Shown: piece after piece, positions 1 to 9,484 of the stretch | Numbering within the stretch: position 1 is the first letter of the stretch | How the letters are laid out: every line of letters starts with the position of its first letter | DNA from: Crassaminicella profunda | Lineage (GTDB): Bacteria > Bacillota > Clostridia > Peptostreptococcales > Thermotaleaceae | Reading direction: 5' to 3' | NCBI RefSeq assembly: GCF_019884785.1 | Contig: NZ_CP082326.1 | Location: 737,355-801,354, forward strand | Length of the DNA: 64,000 nt | Translations under genes and position numbers: made by a program | The notes under the pieces: generated by a model | Database searches by the model: none | The model's input: only the letters and a program-made list of their open reading frames with translations | Told to the model about the DNA's origin: nothing

Positions 1-1
1 A

Positions 2-529
2 ATAGAGATTGTAAGGGATTTAAGACTTGGCAAATTTCATGTATTAGTGGGGATTAACCTATTAAGAGAAGGACTAGATTTACCAGAAGTTTCATTGGTT
101 GCAATCCTTGATGCAGATAAGGAAGGATTCCTTCGTTCAGAAACTAGCCTTATTCAAACTATTGGTAGGGCTGCAAGAAATTTAGAGGGAAAAGTAGTTA
201 TGTATGGGGATAAGATCACAGATTCTATGAAAAGAGCTATTGATGAAACAAATAGAAGAAGAAGTATTCAGGAAAATTATAATAAGGAACATGGTATTAC
301 CCCTAAAGGAATTGTAAAAAAAGTAAGAGATGTGATAGAAGCTACAAAAGTAGCCGAAGAAGATGTAAAATATGGAATAGACAAGGATTTAGGGGATATG
401 AAAATAGATGAACTAAAAGATTTAGTGAAAAAACTTGAAAGTGAAATGATGGAAGCTGCTGAAAACTTGCAGTTTGAGCGAGCAGCAGAGCTAAGAGATA
501 AAATCATGGAGCTTAAGGAAAAGATGTAA
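2..529 (+). CDS. uvrB: UvrABC excinuclease subunit B, C-terminal part
   Basis: This is the 3' end of uvrB, open from the window edge, so the true start lies upstream. UvrB is the damage-verifying helicase-like subunit of nucleotide excision repair; it is loaded by UvrA and recruits UvrC. The visible part begins with [20 protein letters not shown], continues through [20 protein letters not shown] and reaches helicase motif VI (QTIGRAARN). It ends with the coiled-coil UVR motif ([20 protein letters not shown]) that binds UvrC. uvrA starts 14 bases downstream, as expected for a uvrBA operon. Nothing unusual is seen. The family assignment is certain; only the N-terminus is missing. Confidence 0.97.
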   Translation: MEIVRDLRLGKFHVLVGINLLREGLDLPEVSLVAILDADKEGFLRSETSLIQTIGRAARNLEGKVVMYGDKITDSMKRAIDETNRRRSIQENYNKEHGITPKGIVKKVRDVIEATKVAEEDVKYGIDKDLGDMKIDELKDLVKKLESEMMEAAENLQFERAAELRDKIMELKEKM

Positions 530-543
530 ATTGAGGTGAAAAT

Positions 544-3375
544 ATGGGAAAAAGTATATTTGTTAAAGGAGCAAGAGAGCATAATTTAAAAAATGTTGAT
601 ATCAAAATCCCTAGAGATCAATTTGTAGTTATGACAGGCCTTAGTGGTTCTGGAAAATCATCTCTAGCTTTTGATACGATTTATGCAGAGGGACAAAGAA
701 GATATGTAGAAAGTCTATCCGCTTATGCAAGACAATTCTTAGGGCAGATGGAAAAACCAGATGTGGATTATATAGAAGGATTGTCTCCTGCTATATCCAT
801 AGATCAAAAGACTACTAGCAGAAATCCTCGTTCTACTGTTGGAACGGTAACAGAGATTTATGATTATTTAAGACTATTATTCGCAAGGGTTGGGACTCCC
901 CATTGTCCTGTGTGTGGTCGTGAAATTTCTCAGCAAACTATAGATCAAATAGTAGATCAAATACTAGCGTTACCTGATAGAACAAAAATTCAAGTACTCG
1001 CTCCTGTCATAAGAGGAAGAAAAGGAGAGCATGTAAAGGTACTTGAAAGGATTAAAAAAGAAGGTTACGTTCGTGTAAGAATTGATGGAGAAATAAGAGA
1101 AATCACAGAAGAGATTAAACTAGAAAAGAATAAAAAGCATACCATTGAAGTGGTGATTGATCGAATCATTGTGAAAGAAGGTATTGAAAATAGACTATCA
1201 GATTCTTTAGAGACTACCCTTTCTTTATCAGAAGGCTTGGTCATTATCAATGTTATAGATGGAGAAGACTTAACCTTTAGTACAAAGTTTTCTTGTCCAG
1301 ATCATGGTATGGGGATTGAAGAATTAGAGCCTAGAATGTTTTCATTTAATAGTCCTTATGGAGCCTGTTCAGATTGTAATGGAATAGGATATTTAAGAAC
1401 CATTGATAAGGAGTTAATCATTCCAAATCCATCCCTTAGTATTAAGGAGGGAGGACTTGTTCCTATGGCAAATTCAGGAGAAGGAACTTATTATTTTGAA
1501 ATGATTGATGCATTAGCGAAAGATCATGGTGTGGATCTGAACATTCCTATAGAAAAATTACCGAAAACTTTTATAGAGGAATTATTATATGGTACAGGGA
1601 AGAAGACTATAGCCTTTACCTATGAAAGTAAATTTGGAGGAGAGAGAAAGTATCGTGCTCCTTTTGAAGGGATTATTAATAATCTAACAAGAAGATATAA
1701 AGAAACAAATTCCGACTATATGAGAGAAAAAATTGAAGAGTATATGAGTCTAACCCCTTGCAGTTCATGTAAAGGAGATCGACTAAAGCCAGAAGTGTTA
1801 GCTGTAAAAATAAATGATAAAAATATCTCAGATGTAACGGAATTTTCTATAAGAGAGGCGAGAAATTTTTTCAAAGATCTAAAGTTTGATGAAAAAAGAG
1901 GAATTATTGCAAAGCAGATTTTAAAAGAGATTAATGAGCGATTAGGATTTTTAGTAGATGTTGGATTAGATTATCTTACATTGTCACGTTCAGCAGGAAC
2001 CTTATCTGGTGGTGAGTCTCAAAGAATACGATTAGCAACACAAATCGGATCAAGTCTTGTAGGAGTACTTTATATATTAGATGAGCCAAGTATTGGACTT
2101 CATCAAAAGGACAATGAAAAGTTGATTAAAACCCTTCGGAATCTAACAGATCTTGGAAATACCTTGATTGTAGTAGAGCATGATGAGGATACTATGTATG
2201 CAGCAGATCATATTATCGATATAGGTCCTGGTGCTGGGGAGCATGGTGGAGAAATTATTGTAGCAGGAAATGTGGAAGAGATTAAATCTTGTGAAGAATC
2301 TATTACAGGGCAATATTTATCAGGAAAGAAAAAAATAGAAATTCCAGAGAATAGAAGAAAGCCTAATGGAAAATGGATCAAGGTAATAGGGGCCAAGGAA
2401 AATAATTTAAAAAATATTAATGTGAAATTTCCATTAGGCGTATTTAGTTGTGTTACAGGGGTATCAGGTTCAGGAAAGAGCACCTTAGTGAATGAAATAT
2501 TTTATAAGAAGTTAGCAATGGAGCTGCATCGAGCAAAATCTAAACCTGGAAAGCATAAGGAAATCAAAGGAATAGAACATATTGATAAGGTGATCGATAT
2601 TGATCAATCGCCAATTGGTCGAACACCAAGGTCGAATCCTGCTACTTATACAGGGGTATTTGATCTTATTAGAGATCTATTTGCCAAGGTACCAGAAGCA
2701 AAAATGAGGGGATATCAAAAGGGAAGGTTTAGTTTTAATGTAAAGGGTGGAAGATGTGAAGCTTGTAAGGGAGATGGAATCATCAAAATAGAGATGCATT
2801 TTCTTCCTGATGTATATGTACCTTGTGATATATGTAAAGGAAAAAGGTACAATAGAGAAACTTTGGAGGTGAAATATAAAGGAAAATCTATATCAGATGT
2901 ACTCAACATGACTGTTGAAGAAGGACTAAAATTCTTTGAAAATGTACCAGGGATCAAAAGAAAGCTATCTACTTTATTTGAGGTAGGTCTTGGTTATGTA
3001 AAACTTGGTCAACCCTCTACCCAATTATCTGGTGGAGAAGCCCAAAGGGTAAAGCTTGCAACAGAGCTAAGTAAAAGAAGTACAGGAAAGACTTTATATA
3101 TTTTGGATGAACCAACAACTGGCCTTCATGTGGCGGATATTCATAAATTGATTGGGGTATTAAATCGTCTTGTGGAAGGGGGAAATACGGTACTGGTCAT
3201 TGAGCACAACTTAGATGTAATTAAGGCCAGTGATTACATCATTGATTTAGGCCCAGATGGGGGGAATCGTGGAGGTCAAATCGTAGCTGTAGGTACGCCA
3301 GAAGAGATTGCTAATACGCCAGAGTCTTATACAGGTATGTATCTTAAGAAAATTTTTGAAAAAAATAAAGGGTAA
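544..3375 (+). CDS. uvrA: UvrABC excinuclease subunit A
   Basis: UvrA is the dimeric ABC-type ATPase that scans DNA for lesions and loads UvrB. The protein is 943 residues, the usual length. The first nucleotide-binding half has Walker [10 protein letters not shown] near residue 32 and signature [12 protein letters not shown] near 490. The second half has GVSGSGKST near 640 and [12 protein letters not shown] near 830. Zinc-binding cysteine pairs are visible (CPVC, CSSCKGD, CEACKGD, CDICKGK). The ATG follows TTGAGGTGA at a good distance, 14 bases after uvrB. uvrC is not adjacent; it lies about 6 kb further on, beyond an inserted block of envelope and signalling genes. Confidence 0.98.
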   Translation: MGKSIFVKGAREHNLKNVDIKIPRDQFVVMTGLSGSGKSSLAFDTIYAEGQRRYVESLSAYARQFLGQMEKPDVDYIEGLSPAISIDQKTTSRNPRSTVGTVTEIYDYLRLLFARVGTPHCPVCGREISQQTIDQIVDQILALPDRTKIQVLAPVIRGRKGEHVKVLERIKKEGYVRVRIDGEIREITEEIKLEKNKKHTIEVVIDRIIVKEGIENRLSDSLETTLSLSEGLVIINVIDGEDLTFSTKFSCPDHGMGIEELEPRMFSFNSPYGACSDCNGIGYLRTIDKELIIPNPSLSIKEGGLVPMANSGEGTYYFEMIDALAKDHGVDLNIPIEKLPKTFIEELLYGTGKKTIAFTYESKFGGERKYRAPFEGIINNLTRRYKETNSDYMREKIEEYMSLTPCSSCKGDRLKPEVLAVKINDKNISDVTEFSIREARNFFKDLKFDEKRGIIAKQILKEINERLGFLVDVGLDYLTLSRSAGTLSGGESQRIRLATQIGSSLVGVLYILDEPSIGLHQKDNEKLIKTLRNLTDLGNTLIVVEHDEDTMYAADHIIDIGPGAGEHGGEIIVAGNVEEIKSCEESITGQYLSGKKKIEIPENRRKPNGKWIKVIGAKENNLKNINVKFPLGVFSCVTGVSGSGKSTLVNEIFYKKLAMELHRAKSKPGKHKEIKGIEHIDKVIDIDQSPIGRTPRSNPATYTGVFDLIRDLFAKVPEAKMRGYQKGRFSFNVKGGRCEACKGDGIIKIEMHFLPDVYVPCDICKGKRYNRETLEVKYKGKSISDVLNMTVEEGLKFFENVPGIKRKLSTLFEVGLGYVKLGQPSTQLSGGEAQRVKLATELSKRSTGKTLYILDEPTTGLHVADIHKLIGVLNRLVEGGNTVLVIEHNLDVIKASDYIIDLGPDGGNRGGQIVAVGTPEEIANTPESYTGMYLKKIFEKNKG

Positions 3376-3489
3376 GTTTATAAAGTGGGTATAATCAACT
3401 TCTGGTGGAAGTGCCAGGAGCTGTGAGGTATCTTTTCAGGGGAAAAGAATATTTTTTTAATAAAGATTATAGGGGTAAGGAGATTATAT

Positions 3490-3807
3490 ATGCAATCTAA
3501 GGGGAATATAGAACGAACGATTAAAATAATAGGTATTGTGTTACTCATAACCTTGTTCATTTCTTTTGTTTTTAGTGTGAAATATAGTGATCATAAAGTA
3601 TATGGAATGATATTTTATAGCAGTTTATTAATTATGTGGGCTTTGATCCTAATCATTCCAAGGACTATATTTACTGTTATTCAATCTATATGGAATAATA
3701 ATGAAAAAAGAGAAATATATAAATATGAAATTTGGATCTATAGAATTATAGCAATATGTTGGATGATATCTTGTATATTTCATATTAGAGTATATATGGA
3801 TTTATAG
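3490..3807 (+). CDS. small integral membrane protein, unknown function
   Basis: I do not recognise this 105-residue protein. It has about three hydrophobic segments: residues 13-30, 37-57 and 80-98. A polar, Lys/Glu-rich stretch (NNNEKREIYKYE) separates the second and third. The start is supported by GGGTAAGGAG about nine bases before the ATG. It sits alone after uvrA and is closed by a strong hairpin terminator, so it may be expressed with uvrA or from its own promoter. No catalytic motif is visible. Codon use looks like the neighbours. Confidence 0.7.
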   Translation: MQSKGNIERTIKIIGIVLLITLFISFVFSVKYSDHKVYGMIFYSSLLIMWALILIIPRTIFTVIQSIWNNNEKREIYKYEIWIYRIIAICWMISCIFHIRVYMDL

Positions 3808-3810
3808 ATA

Positions 3811-3853
3811 AAAAAGTAAAATCAGAGAATCTTATCTGATTTTACTTTTTTTT
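3811..3853 (+). terminator. intrinsic terminator after small membrane protein
   Basis: A perfect 12-bp stem (AGTAAAATCAGA at 3815-3826 with TCTGATTTTACT at 3835-3846) has an 8-nt loop and is followed by a run of T. The A-run before the stem could let it work in both directions. Confidence 0.85.
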
Positions 3854-3973
3854 AGATATAAGCATTTTTCACAATTTCACATATTTCCATGATATTTTTA
3901 CCACATTTCTTTTTTATAATAAAGACAAAGATTAGGAAAGCTTCCTAAAAGATAAAAAAAGGAGAGGATTTAT

Positions 3974-4666
3974 ATGAAAATGAATTTAAAAGTTTTAGGA
4001 CTAGGGGCTATATTAACATGTACTTTAATTACACCAGCATTTGCGAACCAAGATGCAAACATACTTAAGAAGGTGGATACTGTAAAACTAAAAAAGGAGC
4101 AGAAAGTACTTAGTGTAGCAGAACAAATTAAAAACCTTGAAGGAGTTTTACAAAAAATAGAAAAATCCTATAAGGACGGTAAGATGAAAGAAGAAACCTA
4201 TACGGCGAAGAAAGAAAATATTAAAAAGATGATAGAAGATATAAAAAGTGGTAAAGCTACTATACGTTTTAAAAGTATGAATGTTTTAAAGAAGATGGCA
4301 CCCGAAGAAAGGATAAAGAAATATGAGGGATGGCTACAAAAACTAGAAAATACTTATAAAGAAGGAAAAATAGAAAAAGAAAAATATACTGCACAAAAAG
4401 AAAAAATCACAAAGATCATAGAAGATCTAAAAAATGGAAAAGAACCAGAACAATTTAAAAAAGTACATACGCTAAAGAAGCTAAAGAAAATGACACCAGA
4501 AGAAATGAAAAAGCAATATGAAGGTTGGTTACAAGAACTAGAAACTCTTTATAAAGAAGGAAAAATAGAAAAAGAAAAATATACTGCAAAGAAAGAAAAT
4601 ATTATAAAGACTATAGAGAATCTTAAAAATGGAAAGGCTTTAAAACAATTAGTAGTAAACCATTAA
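3974..4666 (+). CDS. secreted protein with three SHOCT-like repeats
   Basis: The 230-residue protein starts with a Sec signal peptide (about residues 1-24, likely cleaved after AFA). The rest is made of three tandem repeats of about 50 residues. Each has an amphipathic helix followed by a YKEGKIEKEKYTAKKE-type turn and a second helix ending in KNGKA/KNGKE. The pattern (long helix, short GKI turn, E-x-(Y/F)-xxKK) resembles the SHOCT short oligomerisation domain, which normally occurs once at a C-terminus. Repeats 2 and 3 are much closer to each other than to repeat 1, which suggests a recent duplication. The start has AGGAGAGG seven bases upstream. Function is unknown; an extracytoplasmic oligomeric or scaffold role is only inference. 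Confidence 0.75.
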   Translation: MKMNLKVLGLGAILTCTLITPAFANQDANILKKVDTVKLKKEQKVLSVAEQIKNLEGVLQKIEKSYKDGKMKEETYTAKKENIKKMIEDIKSGKATIRFKSMNVLKKMAPEERIKKYEGWLQKLENTYKEGKIEKEKYTAQKEKITKIIEDLKNGKEPEQFKKVHTLKKLKKMTPEEMKKQYEGWLQELETLYKEGKIEKEKYTAKKENIIKTIENLKNGKALKQLVVNH

Positions 4667-4740
4667 AAAAATAAAGCAATTCATTTTAACATGAAGAAGA
4701 TTAAAATTTCTAAGAATAATCTATATATGGTAGAATAAAA

Positions 4741-4782
4741 ATAAGGATGAATATAGGATAGAAAATATTCATCCTTATCTTT
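4741..4782 (+). terminator. intrinsic terminator after SHOCT-repeat gene
   Basis: A 14-bp perfect stem (ATAAGGATGAATAT at 4741-4754 with ATATTCATCCTTAT at 4765-4778) has a 10-nt loop, followed by CTTTTAT. It separates the secreted protein from the two-component system. Confidence 0.8.
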
Positions 4783-4816
4783 TATGATCAAATCAATAGG
4801 AGAGGGGATAAGAAGG

Positions 4817-5497
4817 GTGGAGAAAATTTTTCTTGTAGAAGATGAAAACAATTTGAATGATATTTTTGTATTCTATTTAGAAAATGAAGGGTATGAAGTG
4901 AAAAGCTTTTTATGTGGCTTAGATGCAGAAAAATGTATACCAGAAGAACCAGATTTATGGATTTTAGATATTATGCTTCCAGATATGGATGGCTATGCAT
5001 TGATCAAAAGAATCAAAGGTCACAATGAAGAGACTCCTGTCATCTTTATATCTGCTAGAGATGCAGATTTAGATCGAGTGGTAGGATTACAAATGGGAAG
5101 TGATGATTATATTGCAAAGCCCTTTTTACCTATGGAATTAGTTATAAGAACGAGAAACCTTCTAAAAAGAATACCTAAAAAGAATAAAATAAAAGAAAAT
5201 AAAAATATAAGAACCATGAGTGGATACACTATTGATATGAATAAGAGAATGGTTTTTGAAGGAGATAAAAGAATTGATTTGACTTCAAAAGAATTCGATT
5301 TTTTAGCTAAAATTATACAAAATAAAAACCAAGCTTTAGATCGAGAAACCCTCTTAAAGGAAATCTGGGGAGACGACTATTTTGGGAGTGATCGGGTGGT
5401 AGATGATTTGGTGAGAAGAATCAGAAAAAAAATGATTCATTTATCCATAGAAACGTTATATGGATATGGTTATAGGTTGTGTGGAAATGAAGACTAA
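4817..5497 (+). CDS. OmpR/PhoB-family response regulator
   Basis: This is a two-domain response regulator of 226 residues: a receiver domain followed by a winged-helix DNA-binding domain. The receiver has the acidic pair in LVEDENN, the phospho-acceptor Asp in ILDIMLPDMDG (about residue 51), a Ser switch residue in FISARD and Lys in DDYIAKPF. The C-terminal half has the OmpR pattern LTSKEFDFL and DRVVDDLVRRIRKK, ending YGYGYRL. I place the start at GTG 4817 because GGAGAGGGG lies nine bases before it; the in-frame ATG at 4784 has no ribosome site. The downstream kinase gene overlaps its end, so the two are coupled. The target genes are unknown; the secreted SHOCT-repeat gene next door is a candidate. 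Confidence 0.93.
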   Translation: MEKIFLVEDENNLNDIFVFYLENEGYEVKSFLCGLDAEKCIPEEPDLWILDIMLPDMDGYALIKRIKGHNEETPVIFISARDADLDRVVGLQMGSDDYIAKPFLPMELVIRTRNLLKRIPKKNKIKENKNIRTMSGYTIDMNKRMVFEGDKRIDLTSKEFDFLAKIIQNKNQALDRETLLKEIWGDDYFGSDRVVDDLVRRIRKKMIHLSIETLYGYGYRLCGNED

Positions 5498-7034
5498 ATC
5501 AGTAAAATTTCGATTAGTGGCTTCTTTTATGGTTACTATTTTAATTTTTGCATTTATTATGGCATTTTTTTTGATACAAGCTTTTAAAAAATATTATTAT
5601 GAAGATGTATATAAAACATTAGAAGCAAGTGCCAATAACTGGATTAGTGGAATGACTAGAAGTAAATCAGATGAAAGTATGACTTTAGATGCATTTATGA
5701 AAATTGGGAAAAAAGATATCAGAAAGATCGAAGAAATCTATTGGTTTGAAACAAAGAATGGGAATCTTATTAGAAAATCAAATGACAAAATTAAAAGTCA
5801 TTTTACAGAAAGTATTTTAGAAAATATAGAAGAATCAATAAAAAATCAAACTGAACCAGTAAAAAGGTATGAGATGAAGGTAAAAGATCGAACCCTTTTT
5901 TTTGTTATAGCAAAGTATGAAAATAATTCAGAAAATATAAAAATTCTTAGCAACTTAAATAATGTAGATCTTATAAAAAACGTTAATAATAAAAATCAAA
6001 TAAGCAATATAAAAAATACTATAAAAGATTCAAAAAATGAAAAGGATATAGCAAATATTAAGAAAGATACAAAGACTCCGTTTGTTTTAAATGTAAATAA
6101 AGTTTATCCTGTGTGGTTTTATAGAGGATTTTTAAAATGGAAAACAGAGGATGAAACCTTTATAGAAAAATTGCATTTTGAAGTAGCAATCGTTTTTATT
6201 TTAGTGATTATTACCATGTTTTTTATTTCTATATATTTATCGCGATTTTTAACAAAACCTTTATTGGAATTAAAAAATTCTGTTAAAAACATTTCTAATA
6301 GAAAATTAGATAGGCCCATAGAAATCACTAGAGATGATGAAATAGGATTTTTAGCCAATGCCATTGAAGAAATGAGAAAAGAACTATTAAAGTATGATGA
6401 AGATCAAAGATTTAAATTACATGCTATATCCCATGAATTAAAAACACCTATCATGTCCGTGAAAAGTTATCTTGAAGCTTTAAAAAATGGACTTTATCCC
6501 AAGGGAACCTTAGAATCTTCCCTAGAGGTGATAGATGAAGAATGTAGTAGACTAGAGACTTTGGTTTATAACCTATTATATATTCAAAGACTAGATTATT
6601 TAGATACGGAAATAAAGAGTAGAAAGAAAATCAATTTAAAAGACACAATAGAAGGATCCATGAGAACCTTTTCTATACAATTAAAAACTTTAGAGGTAGA
6701 AATGGATATAGATGAAGTTTGGATGGACGGAGATGATGAACAATTAAAAATGATTCTTCAAAATCTTTTAAGTAATCAAGTGAGATATGCAAAAACTAGG
6801 ATAAAAATAGGTTTAACACAAGATCATGAAAAGATTTATTTGAACTTTTATAATGATGGGGAAAAAATTGAAAATCCAGAAATGATATTTGAATTATTTA
6901 AAAAAGGAAAAAATGGTAAGACTGGGATGGGACTATATATCGTGAAAAGACTTTTAAAAATGAATAAAGGGAAAATAGTTGCCATCAATGAAGAACATGG
7001 CGTATCCTTTCAAATAGAGATAAGTAAAGATTAA
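5487..7034 (+). CDS. membrane sensor histidine kinase
   Basis: This is the cognate kinase of the upstream response regulator, about 515 residues from the preferred ATG that overlaps the regulator stop by 11 bases. Order of parts: TM1 (about residues 13-33), an extracytoplasmic sensor of about 190 residues, TM2 (VAIVFILVIITMFFISIYL), HAMP, HisKA with phospho-His in LHAISHELKTPIMS, and a HATPase domain. The N box (NLLSNQVRYA) and G1 box (NDGEKI) depart from the common NLLSNAxKY and DxGxGI, while G2 (GMGLYIV) is good. The sensor carries an unusual Asn/Lys-rich low-complexity stretch of about 50 residues just before TM2. The signal is unknown. An ATG at 5460 is possible but lies inside the regulator without a clear ribosome site. 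Confidence 0.92.
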   Translation: MKTKSVKFRLVASFMVTILIFAFIMAFFLIQAFKKYYYEDVYKTLEASANNWISGMTRSKSDESMTLDAFMKIGKKDIRKIEEIYWFETKNGNLIRKSNDKIKSHFTESILENIEESIKNQTEPVKRYEMKVKDRTLFFVIAKYENNSENIKILSNLNNVDLIKNVNNKNQISNIKNTIKDSKNEKDIANIKKDTKTPFVLNVNKVYPVWFYRGFLKWKTEDETFIEKLHFEVAIVFILVIITMFFISIYLSRFLTKPLLELKNSVKNISNRKLDRPIEITRDDEIGFLANAIEEMRKELLKYDEDQRFKLHAISHELKTPIMSVKSYLEALKNGLYPKGTLESSLEVIDEECSRLETLVYNLLYIQRLDYLDTEIKSRKKINLKDTIEGSMRTFSIQLKTLEVEMDIDEVWMDGDDEQLKMILQNLLSNQVRYAKTRIKIGLTQDHEKIYLNFYNDGEKIENPEMIFELFKKGKNGKTGMGLYIVKRLLKMNKGKIVAINEEHGVSFQIEISKD

Positions 7035-7080
7035 AAAAAGCAAAGTCAGAAAATAGTACTCTATCTGACTTTGCTTTTTT
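7034..7080. terminator. bidirectional terminator between convergent genes
   Basis: A-rich arm plus GCAAAGTCAGA (7034-7050) pairs with TCTGACTTTGC plus T-run (7064-7080). It serves the kinase gene on the plus strand and the convergent minus-strand gene that ends at 7079. Confidence 0.85.
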
Positions 7081-7630
7081 AATCTGTCAAAATTATTCCC
7101 CGGGCAATATTTTTTTCCGTTAAAACAGTACCAACAAGATCTCCTATCTTTAAATCTTTAAAATCTAAATTCATCTTTTTATCGTTTCGTTGCATAATAA
7201 TTACTACATTTTCAGAAACTTGTATATTAGGTTCTACAGAGATACTATTATCATCAAAATGTTGTTCGATGGTTAAACGATTATTTTTTTTATCGATTTT
7301 ACGAATTTCCCCATAAACAAAATTTTCACCCTTGTAGGGATTAGACTGGGGAAAGTCTTGGAAAGTTCTATTATTTTTTAATAGAAGAGTGTTATTTTCC
7401 CCATCACAAAGAGTAGAACAATTTAGCTTTTCTGATAAAAGAGGTACTGGGATATATAGAATGCCTTTGTAATAGATGGTTTTTAAAATTTCACTTTCAT
7501 TATTGACAGAGATATTTGTATCTTTCAAATAAGCTTTAATGACCTTAAAATTTTGTGCGGCTAAAGATACAGAAGTTGTAAGTATGCATATAATAAAAAC
7601 AACTAAACCTTTTTTTAATAAATGCTTCAT
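7079..7630 (-). CDS. secreted protein of unknown function, stalk-like N-terminal module
   Basis: The 183-residue product begins with a signal peptide (MKHLLKKGLVVFIICILTTS, likely cleaved after SLA). The start at 7630 has AGGAGG seven bases upstream; an earlier in-frame start at 7693 lacks one. Residues about 45-75 (IYYKGILYIPVPLLSEKLNC) look like the short beta module found in copper-amine-oxidase-N-like stalk proteins. The C-terminal half (YGEIRKIDKKNNRLTIEQ and IGDLVGTVLTEKNIARGI) has the look of a small beta-barrel of the DUF5666 kind. Its leader and N-terminal module resemble those of the CapA-like gene upstream on the same strand. Function is not known. Confidence 0.75.
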   Translation of the reverse strand: MKHLLKKGLVVFIICILTTSVSLAAQNFKVIKAYLKDTNISVNNESEILKTIYYKGILYIPVPLLSEKLNCSTLCDGENNTLLLKNNRTFQDFPQSNPYKGENFVYGEIRKIDKKNNRLTIEQHFDDNSISVEPNIQVSENVVIIMQRNDKKMNLDFKDLKIGDLVGTVLTEKNIARGIILTD

Positions 7631-7921
7631 GACTTTTCCTCCTTGACAATTTTTATAGTATAAGTGTAGACAAGGGGTTGAAAAAGTATACATATTTTAA
7701 TAAGAATAGGGAATACTAATTTTTTATTATTTTAGTTACGTGATAGAGTCTTACACTTCTTCATAGAATGATGGAAAATACTATTTTTTTAAAATGTAAA
7801 ACAGTAGCTAAATATTCATTTTTAAAGTGTATACAATTCTAATCTATTTAATTAATTCGTAGTTTGGTTGTATTGCATAACTTACTGTGAATTTATGGAA
7901 TAAAATAATATTTTTAGTTGA

Positions 7922-9133
7922 TTAAAATATTTGAGCCTTTGTTTCTACTAAAACTTCCTTTAATCTTTTATAATCCCTTGAATTAAGCATTGGATCTTTC
8001 TTTTGTTCATAATCTGCTATAGCTTCTTCTACAGGTAAAATTCTAAAGTCTAATCCTTTCTTGGTGCGAGATTTATCTACCCAAGTAGGAACAAAAGAAA
8101 TATGAGCAATTTCTGTTTTATGGGTTTCAAAATTTTTGGTAATGTCTATTAATGTGATCAGCCCACTATAGGTGTATTTTTTCTTTTGGTCAGCGAAAAA
8201 ATTTCCTTGAGAATAAATCACAAAGCATTTCTTTTTCTCTCCGTCAATGGTTGTGACTTCTTTGATCTTGGCAGGCTGGATCACATGAGGATGTCCTCCT
8301 AAAACAATATCTACACCATTTTTAAATAAGAAGTCTACTAATTCTTCTTGATATTTGTTTTGTTTTCTTTTATATTCTTGTCCCAAATGAAGACTAAAAA
8401 CCATACAATCAACATTTTCATTTTTAGCTTTTTGAATATCTTCAAGAATTTTTTCTTTGTTGATCAAATTGATAGCAAAAGGATTTTCTTTAGGGATAGG
8501 AATACCATTTGTTCCGTAAGTATAGCTCATAAAAGCTATTTTAATATCTTTCATGTTTTCGATTAAAAGAGTATCTCTTTCTTGTTTATTTCTAAATGTT
8601 CCTGTATGTTTTATTCCTAGCTTGTCCAATTCATCAAGTGTATGTAAAATCCCATAATTTCTTTTATCTAAAGAATGATTATTAGCTGTTGAGAGGATGT
8701 CAAAGCCAATGTTTTTAAGGGTAAGGCCTAATTGTTCAGGTGTATTAAAAGCTGGGTAGTTACTATATTTCTTCTTTGCACCTGAAAAGGTGGTTTCTAA
8801 ATTTCCAATGGCCAGATCTGCTGAAGCGATATAGGGTTTTATGGGAGCAAAAGATGATGAAAAATCATAGGTGCCATTTTTACGAGCGGCAATGTATTGC
8901 GTATTATGGCACATAATATCTCCTACTGAAGCCAATTGAATAGTGGCGTTTTTTGTATAATGAAGGGCTTCAGCTGAAAGAAACATGGGAACAGGTAGAT
9001 TTTTATAATAGATATTTTCTAGTTTTTGTGCTTGCTTGTTAAAGGTTGCAATATTTTCCTCTGCAAAAGATAAAGAGGTTGTAAGGATCAATAGCATAAA
9101 CATAAGCAATCCTTTTTTTAATAAATGATACAT
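7922..9133 (-). CDS. CapA-family (PGA_cap) secreted metallophosphoesterase-like protein
   Basis: The 403-residue protein has an N-terminal signal peptide (MYHLLKKGLLMFMLLILTTS, cleavage after SFA) and then a full CapA/PGA_cap domain. Visible metallophosphoesterase-like motifs are SVGDIMCHN (about residue 70), GNLETTFSG, TANNHSLDKRN, FSLHLGQEY, GGHPHVIQP and YSQGNFF. CapA proteins take part in poly-gamma-glutamate synthesis, but many clostridial members stand alone with unknown substrates. No capB or capC is nearby, so a capsule role is not supported here. The ATG has GGAGG upstream. Before the CapA domain lies a short module (IYYKNLPVPMFLSAEAL) that resembles one in the downstream secreted protein. 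Confidence 0.9.
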   Translation of the reverse strand: MYHLLKKGLLMFMLLILTTSLSFAEENIATFNKQAQKLENIYYKNLPVPMFLSAEALHYTKNATIQLASVGDIMCHNTQYIAARKNGTYDFSSSFAPIKPYIASADLAIGNLETTFSGAKKKYSNYPAFNTPEQLGLTLKNIGFDILSTANNHSLDKRNYGILHTLDELDKLGIKHTGTFRNKQERDTLLIENMKDIKIAFMSYTYGTNGIPIPKENPFAINLINKEKILEDIQKAKNENVDCMVFSLHLGQEYKRKQNKYQEELVDFLFKNGVDIVLGGHPHVIQPAKIKEVTTIDGEKKKCFVIYSQGNFFADQKKKYTYSGLITLIDITKNFETHKTEIAHISFVPTWVDKSRTKKGLDFRILPVEEAIADYEQKKDPMLNSRDYKRLKEVLVETKAQIF

Positions 9134-9484
9134 GAAAATTCCTCCTCGGTTGATTTTAAAATTTTTTTTATCATATCATGTTTTTTCATAAAACAATTGA
9201 AAAATTTTCAAAAGAAAATAGTTTTTCCTCAAATGAGCTATTTATATAGTAGCATAAAGAGGGCAAAGTTTATGTAGAAATGAAAGAAAGAAAAATGTTT
9301 AATATGAAAGAACAAATGAAGAAATTGCTGGAGAATCTTGAGTTGTTTTTTTATGTACTCATTTTTGATAAAATATAAATAGAGAGAATTTCAACAGAAT
9401 GAAGATATAAATAATCTTAAAAGGTAAAGACTAAATGGCAATTGGTATAGATGAATGCTATAAAAGAAATGAGAGGAAATAAAA
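9134..9484. other. intergenic region before uvrC
   Basis: About 350 AT-rich bases separate the divergent CapA-like gene and uvrC. The notable content is a degraded copy of the uvrC start (annotated separately). No clear full promoter was found; TTTTGATAAAATATAAAT around 9364-9380 is a weak candidate. Confidence 0.5.
9276..9327 (+). repeat. degraded duplicate of the uvrC start region
   Basis: The sequence from 9276 matches the uvrC leader and start at 9465-9518. From the ATG at 9295, 28 of 33 bases agree, encoding MFNMKEQMKKL against MFDIKEQLKKL of UvrC. The reading frame continues to a stop at 9376-9378, giving a 27-codon ORF. The Shine-Dalgarno region in front is weaker (GAAAG) than that of uvrC (GAGAGG). 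It looks like a local duplication remnant rather than a working gene. Confidence 0.6.

Noticed and set aside
9295-9378. 27-codon ORF before uvrC as a functional gene
   Set aside because: Only its first 11 codons resemble UvrC and the rest is hydrophobic filler; better explained as a duplication remnant.
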